From an uncultured Eubacteriales bacterium (GTDB taxonomy: Bacteria; Bacillota; Clostridia; Christensenellales; CAG-138): 64,000 nt of DNA. Each line of letters opens with the position of its first letter. Positions within the stretch are counted from its first letter, which is position 1. A program made the position numbers and the translations under genes. The stretch spans positions 118,877 to 182,876 of the forward strand of contig CACWJZ010000001.1 in NCBI GenBank assembly GCA_902761365.1. Reading direction: 5' to 3'. The notes beneath the pieces were generated by a model. The model had not been told where the DNA came from and searched no databases. It worked only from the letters and a program-made list of their open reading frames with translations. Shown here piece by piece: positions 25,090-35,071 of this stretch.

Positions 25090-26544
25090 ATGCCTTATCA
25101 GCATGGAGTGCGGGTCCTTGAAAAAGACACCAGCCTGGTGGCGCCGATCAGAGGCACCAGCGGGCTGCAGGTCGTCATCGGCTCCGCACCGGTCAACCTC
25201 GCTGAAAACCCCACGGCGGTGGTCAATACCCCGATCATCGCCTACAGCTGGGAGGAGGCCGTGAAGCAGCTGGGCTACTCGGACGATTGGGCCAGCTATG
25301 ACCTCTGCCAGAGCATGTATGCCAGCTTCAAGCTGGCCAACGTTGCCCCGGTTATTTTCATCAACGTCCTCGATCCGGCCACCCACAAGACCGAGGTGAG
25401 CACGGCGGAGGTCGTGTCCATCTCCAACCTTCAGGGCACCCTGGCGGTCAAGGGTGTCCTGAAATCCACCGTCACGGTGAAGAAGAACACCACCGCCCTG
25501 ACCCTGGGCACCGACTACGTCCTGGACTTCGATGCGGACGGCAACCTGGTGATCACCCTTCTGGCCACCGGCAGCGCCGCTTCCGAAACCAGCGTGAACG
25601 TGACCTACACGAAGCTGAACCCCGCCGCCGTCACCGCTTCCGCCGTCATCGGTTCCGTTTCCGGCAGCACGGAAACCGGCCTCGAGGTCCTGCGTCAGGT
25701 CTACCCCAAATTCGGGATGGTTCCCGGTCTGCTGGTCGCCCCCGGTTGGAGCAAGAACAGCGACGTCGCCGCCGTTCTCCAGGCGAAGGCTGAGGAGATC
25801 AATGGCTACTTCAAGTGCGAGGGCTTCATCGATGTCAACTCCGCGTCTGGCGGCTGCACGGTTTACACCGGGGCCAAGGCCGCGAAGGATAACGCCGGGA
25901 TCTCCTCGCCCCATTTCGGCGCTTGCTGGCCCTGCGTGAAGATCGGCTCGAAGGTCATGGCCTACTCGGCCCTTCTGGCCGCCATCACCGCAAGGAAGGA
26001 TGCGGACAACGATGACGTCCCGTCCCTGTCCCCGTCCAACACCCCGCTCCCGATCAGCGGCATCTGCCTGGAGGATGGCACGGAGGTCGTGCTCGATCAG
26101 GTCCAGGCGAACGCCCTGAACGGCGGCGGCATCATCACCGCCATCAACCTGAACGGCTGGAGGAGCTGGGGCAATAATACCGCCGCCTATCCCGGGACCA
26201 CCGATCCCAAAGACCGCTGGCTCATGTGCCGCCGGTTCTTCTCCTGGTGGGGTAATTCCTTCATCCTGACCTATCAGCAGAAGGTGGACAACCCCGCCGA
26301 CTTCCGCCTCATTGAGAGCATCGTCGATGCTGAGAACATCCGGGGCAACGCCTACGTTTCTTCCGGGAAGTGTGCAGCGGCCAGGATCGAATTCAATGAG
26401 GATGAGAACGAGATCACGGACATCTTGGATGGCCGTCTCACGTTCCACCAGCACCTGTCGCCCTGGACGCCGGCAGAGGATATCGTGAACATCCTCGAAT
26501 TCGACCCGGACGCCCTGGCGGACGTTATCAATGGGGGTGAGTAA
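25090..26544 (+). CDS. Contractile tail sheath protein
   Basis: The 484-residue protein matches phage tail sheath proteins: N-terminal HGVRVLEKDTSLVAPIRGTSG, a central domain, and a C-terminal block (WLMCRRFFSWWGNSFILTYQQKVDNPADFRLIESIVD) that interlocks sheath subunits. It shows that the virion is a myovirus with a contractile tail. AAAGGAGAAAC precedes the start. It ends two bases before the tube gene. Confidence 0.95.
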   Translation: MPYQHGVRVLEKDTSLVAPIRGTSGLQVVIGSAPVNLAENPTAVVNTPIIAYSWEEAVKQLGYSDDWASYDLCQSMYASFKLANVAPVIFINVLDPATHKTEVSTAEVVSISNLQGTLAVKGVLKSTVTVKKNTTALTLGTDYVLDFDADGNLVITLLATGSAASETSVNVTYTKLNPAAVTASAVIGSVSGSTETGLEVLRQVYPKFGMVPGLLVAPGWSKNSDVAAVLQAKAEEINGYFKCEGFIDVNSASGGCTVYTGAKAAKDNAGISSPHFGACWPCVKIGSKVMAYSALLAAITARKDADNDDVPSLSPSNTPLPISGICLEDGTEVVLDQVQANALNGGGIITAINLNGWRSWGNNTAAYPGTTDPKDRWLMCRRFFSWWGNSFILTYQQKVDNPADFRLIESIVDAENIRGNAYVSSGKCAAARIEFNEDENEITDILDGRLTFHQHLSPWTPAEDIVNILEFDPDALADVINGGE

Positions 26545-26546
26545 AA

Positions 26547-27074
26547 ATGGCGAAAATCGCAGGAATCCCCGAAGTCATCCATGACTTCAATATGTATCTC
26601 AGCGGGTCCAGGCTTGCCGGTATCACCGGCGACGTGAAGCTCCCCGAGCTTGAGGCGATCACGGCGGAGGTCAGCGGCGCTGGCATCCTCGGCTCCTACG
26701 AAGCCACCGTCCCCGGGCACTACAAGAGCCAGGAGATGGAGATTCCCTTCAGGTGCCTCAATGAGGACTACTTCCGCATGATCGACCCCACCCAGCCCGT
26801 CGAGATCACGCTCCGCGCTGCGGAGCAGGTGAGCGCAAAGACCACCGGCGCAACCGACTACGTCGGTATGCGTGTAGTCGTTCGCGGCAAGCCCAAGAAG
26901 ATCGAGCTCGGCAACGTCAAGCAGGGCGACAAGATGGACAGCAAGATCACCGTGGAGCAGACCTACATCCTGGTCGAGCACAATGGGACTACCGTCCTCG
27001 AGCTGGACAAGACCAATGGCCGTTTCGTCGTCAACGGGAAGGACGTGCTGGCGAAGGTTAGGAAGTTGACCTGA
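26547..27074 (+). CDS. Tail tube protein
   Basis: The 175-residue beta-rich protein corresponds to the P2 FII/Mu type major tail tube protein, which forms the inner tube. It begins MAKIAGIPEVIHDFNMYLSG and contains GILGSYEATVPGHYKSQEM. It lies immediately after the sheath, the standard order for contractile tails. Confidence 0.92.
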   Translation: MAKIAGIPEVIHDFNMYLSGSRLAGITGDVKLPELEAITAEVSGAGILGSYEATVPGHYKSQEMEIPFRCLNEDYFRMIDPTQPVEITLRAAEQVSAKTTGATDYVGMRVVVRGKPKKIELGNVKQGDKMDSKITVEQTYILVEHNGTTVLELDKTNGRFVVNGKDVLAKVRKLT

Positions 27075-27196
27075 TAGCCTGAAGGACTAACCATGCCCTC
27101 CGAGGTCTGCGGACCGCCGGTGAAAGCTCGGGCCTCCTTGGAGCCATGAGAAAGGCAACCCCAAGGGAAAAAACAAAAAACAGGAGGAAAGACAAA

Positions 27197-27520
27197 ATGG
27201 AACAGAATCAGGAACCCCGCACTGCAGATCAGGAATTCGTGGTCAAATTCAAAAAGGCGTACAAATTCGAGGGCGAGATCGTCAGCGAGGTGGACCTTTC
27301 GGGGCTCACCGATCTGACCGGCCAGGACATGATCAACGCCGAAAAGTACCTCGCCTCGATGGGCACCGTTTCCGCAACGCCGGAGCTGACCCTCGGGTAC
27401 TGCTTCTTCATCGCAAGCGTGTCCAGCGATAAGCCCATCGAATTCTTCAAGACCCTTGCACCGAATGACGCGATCAGGGTCAAGAACCGCGTGACCAGTT
27501 TTTTCTACAGCGAGGGTTAA
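27197..27520 (+). CDS. Tail assembly chaperone (Mu gp41/P2 gpE type)
   Basis: The 107-residue protein is the zero-frame product of the tail assembly chaperone gene, located between tube and tape measure. It has the VKFKKAYKFEGEIVSEVDLSGLTDLTGQDM region typical of Mu gp41-like chaperones. ATG 27197 is chosen because CAGGAGGAAAG precedes it. Near the 3' end lies TTTTTTC in the right phase for -1 slippage; the shifted product is described separately. The 122 bases before the gene hold no other gene. Confidence 0.85.
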   Translation: MEQNQEPRTADQEFVVKFKKAYKFEGEIVSEVDLSGLTDLTGQDMINAEKYLASMGTVSATPELTLGYCFFIASVSSDKPIEFFKTLAPNDAIRVKNRVTSFFYSEG

Positions 27521-27663
27521 GCCCACAGGACGGGAGGCAGAGCCGCAAGCTCTGCCTTTCGCTTTCCTTGAGCCTTCGGACAGGGCTGGACTATTTTTTG
27601 AACCTACCCCTGGACGAACTAATCGAAATAGCAAAGGAGGTCGCGGAAATCAATGGCCGGTGA
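27499..27663 (+). other. -1 frameshift site and C-terminal extension of tail chaperone
   Basis: T TTT TTC at 27499-27505 fits X XXY YYZ in the chaperone frame. After -1 slippage the frame stays open for 52 codons, from 27505 to TGA at 27661-27663, giving a fused protein of 155 residues. Its end, [18 protein letters not shown], looks like the second half of the P2 E+E' and lambda GT type products and lacks a start of its own. The extension runs into the tape measure gene start. This matches the conserved tail chaperone frameshift known in long-tailed phages. Confidence 0.8.
27535..27557 (+). promoter_or_regulatory. Stem-loop downstream of slippery site
   Basis: AGGCAGAGC (27535-27543) and GCTCTGCCT (27549-27557) form a perfect 9-bp stem with a 5-base loop, 29 bases after the slippery heptamer. 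It could stimulate frameshifting, though it is further away than usual, or slow transcription before the tape measure gene. There is no T-run, so a terminator is unlikely. Confidence 0.55.
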
Positions 27664-30600
27664 GTACCAGATAGCCGTCAAGATCGCTGGAAAGATAGAT
27701 CATTCTTTCACAGCAGCGATGGCACAGGCCTCCGGCGCGATGGGTGTTCTGGGCGGCGTCGGCCGTGTGATCGGCAACAGCGTGAAGATTGCCGGGGCCG
27801 CCTATGCCGCCGTAGCCGGCGGCGTTGCTGCGGTGGGAGCCGCAAGCATAAAGACCGGCTCTGAATTCGAGAAATCCATGTCCTCGCTTGCGGCCACCGC
27901 AAACGCAAACGAGGATCAGTACGCTGCCCTTGAGGCGGCGGCCATGCAAGCGGGGCGCACCACGTCAAAGACGGCAAGCGAAAGCGCCCAGGCGCTGGAG
28001 TATATGGCCCTGGCTGGATGGAGTGTCCAGGATTCGATCCAGGGTCTCCCGTCCGTCCTGAAGCTATCAGAGGCCACGGGCATGGACCTGGCCTACGCTT
28101 CGGACCTGGTGACGGATTCCATGTCCGCCCTGGGCGTGACGGTGGACCAGCTGCCCGGGTATTTGGATGTGGCCGCAAAGGCGAACAACAAGAGCAACCA
28201 AACGGCCCAGCAGCTGATGGAGGCATACCTCGGCGTTGGCGGCACCCTGCACAACTTGAACGTACCAATCGCCGAATCGGCAACCGCCCTCGGCGTTCTG
28301 GCCAATCGCGGCATCAAGGGGTCCGAGGGCGGCACCGCCCTCAATGCCATCATGGTCAACCTGACCACCGGCGCCGGAAAAGCCGGCAAGGCCATGAAGG
28401 ACCTGGGCGTTTCAGCCTTCGACCAAAACGGGAACTTCATCGGTCTCGAGGCGACGCTGCAGCAGGTGAATACAGCCCTCCAGGGATGCACGGAGGAGCA
28501 GCGCAATGCGTACCTGGCCGCCATCGGCGGCAAGACGCACGTCGATGCCTTGAACGCCCTGATGGCCGGCCTCAACACAGAGGTCAGGGACGGCGTGTCG
28601 GAATGGCAAGACCTGCAGACGGAGCTGGAAAATTCCAAAGACGCCCTCGACACAATGAGGGATACAAAGCTGGACAACCTGGCCGGCGACGTGGCGACAT
28701 TCACGTCCGCCCTGCAGGATGCGGGAATCAAGATATACAAACACCTGCAGGCGCCTCTGAGGAACGTCGTCAAGTTTGGGACCCAGCAGATCTACAACCT
28801 TTCGGATGCACTCGTCAACGGCGGATTTCCGGCGTTTGCGACGGAGGTGGGAAAGGTCCTGGCCAACGTGCTGACAGAGGGGATGACCTTCGGTCAGCGA
28901 TTCGTCGGAATCGTGGCCATGGTAGCATCGGGGCTTTTGAGTGGCGTCCGCGAACAGGCGCCGCAGATCGCATCCGGCGCTGCCGGGCTTCTATCCACGC
29001 TCCTCCAGAGTTTCATGGGATTCTATGCGGACTTCTGGAGCACCGGCGCCCTGCTGTTCAAGGAATTCCTGAAGGGCCTGGACAGCGAGATGCCGAACAT
29101 CATCCAGGCCGGCCTTCAGATGCTCCAGGACCTGAACGAAGGGCTCACAAGCCAGCTGCCCGAAATCCTATCCGTGGCCACGTCCATCGCGGCCCAGTTG
29201 ATCCAGGGACTCGGGTCGTCCCTTCCGGAAGCGATAAGCCTGGGCGCGAACATTATCAGTCAGCTGATGATCGGCATCGGACAGGCAGCCCCCGAGCTGA
29301 TGCCGCTGCTGGTTGACGCCGTCCTCCAGGCGGTGGCGGCCCTGGCGCAAGCGACCCCTCAGCTGATCGCTGCCGGCATCCAAATGGTCCAGGGCATCCT
29401 TCAGGGCATCCTCGCCGCTGCCCAGCAGCTCCTGACAGCAGGACCCGAACTGATCCTGAACGTGGTGAACGGCCTCCTCACGGCGCTACCCTCACTGATA
29501 GCGATGGGCGGACAGGCGGTCTTGAGCTTCGTCCAGGGCATCCCGGCGGCCCTCCCCCAGCTGGTGGCGGGCGGTCAGCAGCTGATCAGCGGCCTATGCG
29601 ACAGCCTGATCCAGAACCTTCCGTCCATCGTGGCCACGGCGCTCACGGTGGCGGCGCAGCTGGGAATCGCGCTATGCGAGGCCCTGCCGCAAGTCTTGAC
29701 CGCAGTGGCGGAAGTTATCTTCTCGACGGACTGGCTGGCAGTCGGCGGTCAGATCATAAGCGCAATCGCGGATGGCTTCACCCAGGCGTTCCCGGAATTT
29801 TCGGCATCGTGCTCCGCTGCTTGGAGCGCGATCACGTCCACCGTTTCTGGCGCTTGGGAGTCGCTGACGACCACTGCCTCAGAAATCTGGGGAAATATTA
29901 CGGGAGCAATCAGTGGCGCCGTCGATTCGGCCTCCAGCTGGCTCTCAGGCGCATGGAGCACGATCAGCAGCACCGCGACCACAACCTGGGACACGATCAG
30001 CAGCACCGCTTCCAGCGTTTGGGGTGGGATAACTGGTGCAATCAGCGGCGCTGTCGATTCGGCGCAGTCCACCGTATCCAGCGTATTCACCACGATCCAA
30101 ACCACGATCAGCAATGCGGTGAACGGTGCATACTCCACCGTCAGCAGCATCTTTGAGTCGATCCACACAACGATTTCGAACAAGATCAACAGCGCAAAGG
30201 AAGCCGTGCAAACCGCGATCGATGCCATAAAAGGGATATTCGATTTCAGCTGGTCGCTTCCGCCGCTTAAGCTGCCCCATTTTTCGATCACGGGCAGTTT
30301 CAGCCTGAACCCGCCATCGGTGCCCCACCTTTCGATTTCATGGTACAAGAAGGGCGCCATCCTGGACGGCGCTCAGATCTTCGGTGCCCAGGGGAACAAC
30401 CTGCTGGGTGGCGGAGAGGCAGGGAAGGAAGCGGTCCTGCCGCTTGATGCCCTTTGGAGAGAGATGCGGGCCATTATGACGGAGGTCATGCAGGGCACCG
30501 GCGACGGTGGCAGCCTGAAGGCCCTGGCGGACAAGATCAACGCCTCCCTTGCCGGGAACGGCGCCGGTCTGAAGATCAGAGACCTCGTCAATCGGCTCAC

Positions 30601-30817
30601 CGGCGAGGGCGACGACGGACAGGGCAGGAGAGGCCCCGGGCTCGTCGCTGCAGGAGCCGGCGGCCCCGCCTATACGATCACCTATGCTCCGACCTTCCAA
30701 TTCCTCGGCGACGCACCGTCGCAGGAGGAGATGACGGAGGCGGCCAGAATGTCGCAGGAGGAATTCAACGACATGATGGACGATTGGGTGAAGCAGCATG
30801 ACAGAAAGGACTTCTGA
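27653..30817 (+). CDS. Tail tape measure protein
   Basis: The 1054-residue protein has a TP901-type core at about 70-270 ([37 protein letters not shown]) followed by long hydrophobic helical stretches. A Trp-containing repeat region lies at about 715-870, where ISGAVDSA and TISSTA(T/S) units recur. It sets tail length and may have membrane-active segments for DNA entry. The start overlaps the chaperone extension. The C-terminal region ([18 protein letters not shown]) is the usual gp-like end of tape measures. Confidence 0.95.
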   Translation: MAGEYQIAVKIAGKIDHSFTAAMAQASGAMGVLGGVGRVIGNSVKIAGAAYAAVAGGVAAVGAASIKTGSEFEKSMSSLAATANANEDQYAALEAAAMQAGRTTSKTASESAQALEYMALAGWSVQDSIQGLPSVLKLSEATGMDLAYASDLVTDSMSALGVTVDQLPGYLDVAAKANNKSNQTAQQLMEAYLGVGGTLHNLNVPIAESATALGVLANRGIKGSEGGTALNAIMVNLTTGAGKAGKAMKDLGVSAFDQNGNFIGLEATLQQVNTALQGCTEEQRNAYLAAIGGKTHVDALNALMAGLNTEVRDGVSEWQDLQTELENSKDALDTMRDTKLDNLAGDVATFTSALQDAGIKIYKHLQAPLRNVVKFGTQQIYNLSDALVNGGFPAFATEVGKVLANVLTEGMTFGQRFVGIVAMVASGLLSGVREQAPQIASGAAGLLSTLLQSFMGFYADFWSTGALLFKEFLKGLDSEMPNIIQAGLQMLQDLNEGLTSQLPEILSVATSIAAQLIQGLGSSLPEAISLGANIISQLMIGIGQAAPELMPLLVDAVLQAVAALAQATPQLIAAGIQMVQGILQGILAAAQQLLTAGPELILNVVNGLLTALPSLIAMGGQAVLSFVQGIPAALPQLVAGGQQLISGLCDSLIQNLPSIVATALTVAAQLGIALCEALPQVLTAVAEVIFSTDWLAVGGQIISAIADGFTQAFPEFSASCSAAWSAITSTVSGAWESLTTTASEIWGNITGAISGAVDSASSWLSGAWSTISSTATTTWDTISSTASSVWGGITGAISGAVDSAQSTVSSVFTTIQTTISNAVNGAYSTVSSIFESIHTTISNKINSAKEAVQTAIDAIKGIFDFSWSLPPLKLPHFSITGSFSLNPPSVPHLSISWYKKGAILDGAQIFGAQGNNLLGGGEAGKEAVLPLDALWREMRAIMTEVMQGTGDGGSLKALADKINASLAGNGAGLKIRDLVNRLTGEGDDGQGRRGPGLVAAGAGGPAYTITYAPTFQFLGDAPSQEEMTEAARMSQEEFNDMMDDWVKQHDRKDF

Positions 30818-30830
30818 GGAGGAAGCGCCA

Positions 30831-31052
30831 ATGTTGTACGCATATACCACCGTATCGGGCGACACCTGGGACAGGATCGCCCTCGAGGTTTACGGCGACG
30901 AATTCCTGGTCGACTTCCTCCTGAAGGAGCCGAAAAACTTCCCGCTTCTGGACTATCAGGTGTTCCCGGCGGGCGTGACGGTCTACGTCCCGGAGCTCAC
31001 GGTTTCGGATGCCTACGAGGACGCGGACACCCCCGCATGGAGGAAGGACTGA
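30831..31052 (+). CDS. Tail protein X (LysM-like)
   Basis: The 73-residue protein is a P2 gpX-type tail protein: a LysM-like fold with YTTVSGDTWDRIALEVYGDE near the start and FPAGVTVYVPEL at the end. It acts at the tail hub and may contact the cell wall. ATG 30831 follows GAGGAGGAAGCGCC. The order X then D is that of P2-like tails. Confidence 0.9.
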   Translation: MLYAYTTVSGDTWDRIALEVYGDEFLVDFLLKEPKNFPLLDYQVFPAGVTVYVPELTVSDAYEDADTPAWRKD

Positions 31053-31053
31053 G

Positions 31054-32748
31054 ATGGCAAAAGCAAGAAGGGCATCCGTGGCGATGCTCTACAACAAAAA
31101 GAGCACCGATGAGGCGGCGCGGTATTTCGGAGGTTTTACCTACACCGACGTCGCCTCCGGTTCCTCGGACAGCATCAGCGTCCAATTCAATGACCCGGAC
31201 CGCCGGTGGATTGACGCCTGGTTCCCCCAAAAGGGGGACAGGCTGGAACCCACCGTGCTCTTTGAGGATTGGGAAGGGGACGGCGACGCAAAGACCATGA
31301 AGTGCGGCGCTTTTGTCGTCGACGATTTCAGCTTCGTGGGCGGCCCTATTCGGGTGACGCTTAACGCCGTGGCCATGCCTTCCACTTCGGGCTTCAAGGC
31401 GACGGAACGAACGAACACCTACGAAAAGACAACCCTCAAAGAGATCGGTGAAAAGATAGCGGTCCGGGCTGGGTTGGAGCTTTTCTTTGAGCCTTCGGAC
31501 AAGGTCAGCATTGAATCCGTATCCCAGGATAAGCAGACGGACTGCACCTTCTTCAACGATCTCGTCACAAAATACGGCTACGCCCTCAAGGTCTACAACG
31601 ATAAGCTGGTCGTTTTCGACGAGGCGACCTACGAAGGGAAAGCAACGGTAGCTACGCTGCATGAGGATGACTTCGAGACAGGGTGGAAGTACAACACCAC
31701 CCTGGCGGGGACCTACACCGGGATCACCTACTCCTACACGGCGGGCAAGAAAAACAAGACCTACTCCGTGGATATCGGGGATGTGAAAAGCGGCCGCGTC
31801 CTTTTTTGCGACGATTCATCGAACAACCTCTACGAGGCGACCCTCATCGCCGTGGCGAAGATCAACAATGCCAACAAAGGCACCACCACGATCCAAGCTA
31901 CACTGAAGGGCACGTGGAGGATTCGGGCCACGGATTGCGTGAAGATAGAGGGCATCGGGAAGCTCGACGGAAAATACTTCGTCGAGAAATCCTCCCTGAC
32001 GGTGAACAGCACCGGCGGCACAAAAACGAATCTCAGCCTCCGATTGGTCGAAAAGAGATTCGAGAAAGCGCCTTCCGCTATTCAGCAGGAGCCGGTCAAG
32101 CAGTCCTCCTCCTCGAAGGAGAAAAAGAAGCAGCAGCAGAAACAGCAGCAAGCCGCAAAGACCACCGCTACAAAGGCGACGAAATTCGTCACGCACGGGA
32201 AGAAGGTGGGCACCGGCACGGCGGCCCCCATCGTGAAGGGAGAAAAAGTGACCTCGATCACGAAACCGCTGTCCGGCAACGTCGTCCCCAAAGCGGCTGA
32301 CAAAAAAATCCTTACTCCGCTGGATGCAGTTCTCGCCGCTCAAAAGGAAATCGAAGCAAGGGTCCAGAGGGCAAAGTACCTGTCCACGGCTCCGAAAGCA
32401 GCAAAGCTACCGACAACCTCCGACAAAAAAGTGGGAGTTGGTACAGCCACGATACCGGCAGCAAAGCGCCCCACCGCGCTCGATCCTTCCACGAAGAAAG
32501 TGGGCACCGGCACCGCAACAGTGACTACTCAAAAGACCACCACTGCAGCAAAGACCACGACCACGACCACCACCGCAACGCGACCGGTGAGCCATGCAAA
32601 GCAGGTCGGCACCGGCACCGCAACGGTGACTACCAAAAAGACTACCACGACGGCGACCACGACCGCAAAGATCAAAACGGCGCAGAATACCACAAAGGCA
32701 TCCGCCGGCACGAAGATCACGAACCTGAGAACCAACTCCACGAAGTGA
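31054..32748 (+). CDS. Late control D/tail hub protein (gpD) with repeat tail
   Basis: Residues 1-360 match the phage late control D (gpD) family, the tail hub around the spike (SVQFNDPDRRWIDAWFPQKG, FFNDLVTKYGYALKVYND). The remaining 200 residues are low complexity: runs of Lys/Gln/Thr and four copies of K(K/Q)VG(T/V)GTA starting near nucleotides 32201, 32431, 32491 and 32601. The tail is unusual for gpD and looks like a repeat expansion. It may be disordered or a substrate-binding extension. GGAGGAAGGACTGAG precedes ATG 31054. Confidence 0.85.
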   Translation: MAKARRASVAMLYNKKSTDEAARYFGGFTYTDVASGSSDSISVQFNDPDRRWIDAWFPQKGDRLEPTVLFEDWEGDGDAKTMKCGAFVVDDFSFVGGPIRVTLNAVAMPSTSGFKATERTNTYEKTTLKEIGEKIAVRAGLELFFEPSDKVSIESVSQDKQTDCTFFNDLVTKYGYALKVYNDKLVVFDEATYEGKATVATLHEDDFETGWKYNTTLAGTYTGITYSYTAGKKNKTYSVDIGDVKSGRVLFCDDSSNNLYEATLIAVAKINNANKGTTTIQATLKGTWRIRATDCVKIEGIGKLDGKYFVEKSSLTVNSTGGTKTNLSLRLVEKRFEKAPSAIQQEPVKQSSSSKEKKKQQQKQQQAAKTTATKATKFVTHGKKVGTGTAAPIVKGEKVTSITKPLSGNVVPKAADKKILTPLDAVLAAQKEIEARVQRAKYLSTAPKAAKLPTTSDKKVGVGTATIPAAKRPTALDPSTKKVGTGTATVTTQKTTTAAKTTTTTTTATRPVSHAKQVGTGTATVTTKKTTTTATTTAKIKTAQNTTKASAGTKITNLRTNSTK

Positions 32749-32757
32749 GGAAAGACC

Positions 32758-33213
32758 ATGCAGGCATTGAGAATCGGAAAGGTGTCCTCGATTAATCGGG
32801 ACGCCGGCACCGCAAGGGTGACATACGAGGACCGGGACGGCTCCACCACCGGGGAGCTGCCGTTCCTGGCCTGGACGTACTGGATGCCCCACGTCGGCGA
32901 TCAGGTGCTGGTCGGCCATATCTCCAGCGGCGCCACCGCTGCCGTCATAATCGGGCCGGTTTGGAACGAAAGCCATGCCCCGGATGATTTCTCGGACGAC
33001 ATCTACCACCAGGAGATGGGCAGCACCCCCGGGGCCGCCTACATCTCATTCTGGAACGATATCCTGACGCTCCATGCGAAAAACATCCTGTTCGACGACC
33101 CGGATGAAACGAACACGGTCACGGTGAAGCAGATGCTCGAAACGCTGAGCACGATGAGCGGGCAGATCTCCAACCTATCCGGTCGGGTATCGGCCCTGGA
33201 GCATCGCATCTGA
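32758..33213 (+). CDS. Baseplate assembly protein V (spike)
   Basis: The 151-residue protein has an N-terminal OB-fold (RIGKVSSINRDAGTARVTYED, WMPHVGDQVLVGH) of the P2 gpV/Mu gp45 type, a Gly-rich middle and a short C-terminal coiled coil (LSTMSGQISNLSGRVSALEHRI). It forms the membrane-piercing spike. It is shorter than P2 gpV because the long beta-helix is missing. Confidence 0.88.
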   Translation: MQALRIGKVSSINRDAGTARVTYEDRDGSTTGELPFLAWTYWMPHVGDQVLVGHISSGATAAVIIGPVWNESHAPDDFSDDIYHQEMGSTPGAAYISFWNDILTLHAKNILFDDPDETNTVTVKQMLETLSTMSGQISNLSGRVSALEHRI

Positions 33214-33232
33214 AAAGCAGGAGGAACAGCGC

Positions 33233-33628
33233 ATGACAGTCGGAGCATGGGGCACGAAAATCGTCTTTGAGACAAGCGATACGAAAATCCTGACCTTCTC
33301 AAAATTCACCCGCAACGTGGGCTCCGAATGGGCGACCCACAACCGGATCGGGAAGAAGGATCAGACGGAATTCTTGAGGCCGTCCCTTCAGAAGGTGACC
33401 TTCACCATTGACCTCAACGCGACGCTCGGCGTCAGGCCCAGGGCCGTCCTGGACAGCATCGCCGATGCCGTGGAAAGCGGGGAGGTGAACACCCTGGTGA
33501 TCGGATCGAAGAAGGTGGGCACAAACCGCTGGAAGATCAAGAGCTGCTCCGAAACGTGGGACACGATCTACACGCAAGGGGAGCTGGTCCGGGCGAAAGC
33601 AAACCTGACCATGGAGGAATACCTATGA
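33233..33628 (+). CDS. Tail protein U-like (P2 gpU family)
   Basis: The 131-residue protein shows the gpU pattern: a beta-rich N-terminus, EFLRPSLQKVTFTIDLNA, then GVRPRAVLDSIADAVESGEVNTLVIG and a C-terminal WDTIYTQGELVRAKANLTMEEY. In P2 this protein completes the tail. AGGAGGAACAGCGC precedes the start. The end overlaps the gp25-like gene. Confidence 0.75.
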   Translation: MTVGAWGTKIVFETSDTKILTFSKFTRNVGSEWATHNRIGKKDQTEFLRPSLQKVTFTIDLNATLGVRPRAVLDSIADAVESGEVNTLVIGSKKVGTNRWKIKSCSETWDTIYTQGELVRAKANLTMEEYL

Positions 33629-33924
33629 CGCTCAATACCATTCAGTTCTCAGTCCTCGGGGAAATCGATGACGCGGAGGACGTGATGAGGTGCGTGGAAA
33701 ACCTCCTCCTCACGCCGGCCGGGACCATCCCCCTCGTGCGGGATTTTGGAATAGATCAATCCCTCCTGGATCTCCCGCTGCCCACGGCACAAAGCCTCCT
33801 GGCCGTGGAGATCATCGAAAAGGTCGCCAAATACGAAAACCGGGCAGCCGTGCAGGAGGTCCAGCTTTCGGCAAACCCCGAGGGACAAATCACAGCAAAG
33901 GTGGTGCTAACCGCAAATGTCTGA
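33625..33924 (+). CDS. Baseplate wedge protein (gpW/gp25 family)
   Basis: The 99-residue product matches the T4 gp25/P2 gpW baseplate family: DVMRCVENLLLTPAGTIPLVRDFGID is the conserved segment around the EPR-like loop, followed by a beta strand region. It links baseplate wedges to the sheath. The start overlaps the preceding stop (ATGA), and the end overlaps gene J. Confidence 0.88.
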   Translation: MTLNTIQFSVLGEIDDAEDVMRCVENLLLTPAGTIPLVRDFGIDQSLLDLPLPTAQSLLAVEIIEKVAKYENRAAVQEVQLSANPEGQITAKVVLTANV

Positions 33925-35071
33925 CACGCTACAATCGGTATTTGACCTCCCGGATGTTTCGTTCACCGAAAACGACACGCTGGAGGATATGGTCACACGG
34001 ATGATCACCAACTACGAGGCCCGCTACGAGGAGCTGACCGGTATTCCGCTGATCCTTTACCCCAGCCATCCCATGAGGATCATGATATACGCCGTCGCCC
34101 TCGACCTATTCCAGCTGGAGCAGTACGTCGAGAGGGCGGGGAAGCAGGACCTCCTGAAATATTCCTACGGCGACTTCCTGGACCACCTGGCCGCAAACAG
34201 GGGCGTGACCCGGGAACAGGCGGCCCCGGCGACGACGACCATACGCTTCACGCTGTCCGCCGCCCAGGACTACGCCATCGGAATCCCCGCCGGTACCCGC
34301 GTCACCAACGGGGACAGCATCTACTTCCAGACCACGGCCTACGCTGAGGTAGCAGCTGGCGACACCTACGTCGACGTGAAGGCCGAATGCACCGACGTGG
34401 GCATCGAAGGAAACGATCTTGTAGCCGGGCAGCTGAGCATGCTGGTGGACCCGATCCCTTATGTCGAATCCGTGGCAAACACGGACACCAGCAGCGGCGG
34501 GACAGACCTCGAGGAGGACGAAAGCCTGGCCGAAAGAGTATTCCTGGCGCCTTCCAGTTACAGCGTGGCGGGGTCCCAGGACGCCTACATCTACTGGGCA
34601 AAGACCTACAACACCGCCATCGGGTCCGTGGTCGTTCAAAGCCCGAACCCGTGCGAGGTGAAGATCTACATCCTGATGGACGATGGGACGATCCCAGGGT
34701 CCGGCGTCGTTTCCGGCTTGCAGGATTTCCTTTCGGCTACAACGATCCGGCCGCTGACCGATCAGGTGGAGGTGCTGACCCCCACAGCTGAGACCTTCAA
34801 CGTCGCCCTGACGTATTACATCAACCGCAGTGACAGCGCCCAGGCTGCCGCCATTCAGAGCGCCGTCAGCGATGCGGTGGACGATTACATCCTCTGGCAA
34901 ACCACCGATATCGGAAAGGACATCAACCCCTCCGAATTGATCCGCCGGGTGATCGATGCAGGAGCAAAGCGGGTCGTGGTCACGGCGCCGACCTTCACCA
35001 CGGTCACCGCGACGAAGGTCGCCCAGCTGGGCACGAAAACCGTCACCTACGGAGGGCTCGAGGATGACTAA
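33917..35071 (+). CDS. Baseplate J-like protein
   Basis: The 384-residue protein belongs to the Baseplate_J family (P2 gpJ/Mu gp47). The N-terminus includes DMVTRMITNYEARYEELTG and LYPSHPMRIMIYAVALDLFQ; the core includes GIPAGTRVTNGDSIYFQTT and AECTDVGIEGNDLVAGQLS. It builds the baseplate wedge that triggers sheath contraction. It overlaps both neighbours. Confidence 0.93.
   Translation: MSDTLQSVFDLPDVSFTENDTLEDMVTRMITNYEARYEELTGIPLILYPSHPMRIMIYAVALDLFQLEQYVERAGKQDLLKYSYGDFLDHLAANRGVTREQAAPATTTIRFTLSAAQDYAIGIPAGTRVTNGDSIYFQTTAYAEVAAGDTYVDVKAECTDVGIEGNDLVAGQLSMLVDPIPYVESVANTDTSSGGTDLEEDESLAERVFLAPSSYSVAGSQDAYIYWAKTYNTAIGSVVVQSPNPCEVKIYILMDDGTIPGSGVVSGLQDFLSATTIRPLTDQVEVLTPTAETFNVALTYYINRSDSAQAAAIQSAVSDAVDDYILWQTTDIGKDINPSELIRRVIDAGAKRVVVTAPTFTTVTATKVAQLGTKTVTYGGLEDD

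Noticed and set aside
27565-31505. A shared 15-mer TTGAGCCTTCGGACA at about 27569 and 31490
   Set aside because: Both copies lie in coding sequence in different contexts, with no flanking similarity or palindrome; chance is a sufficient explanation.
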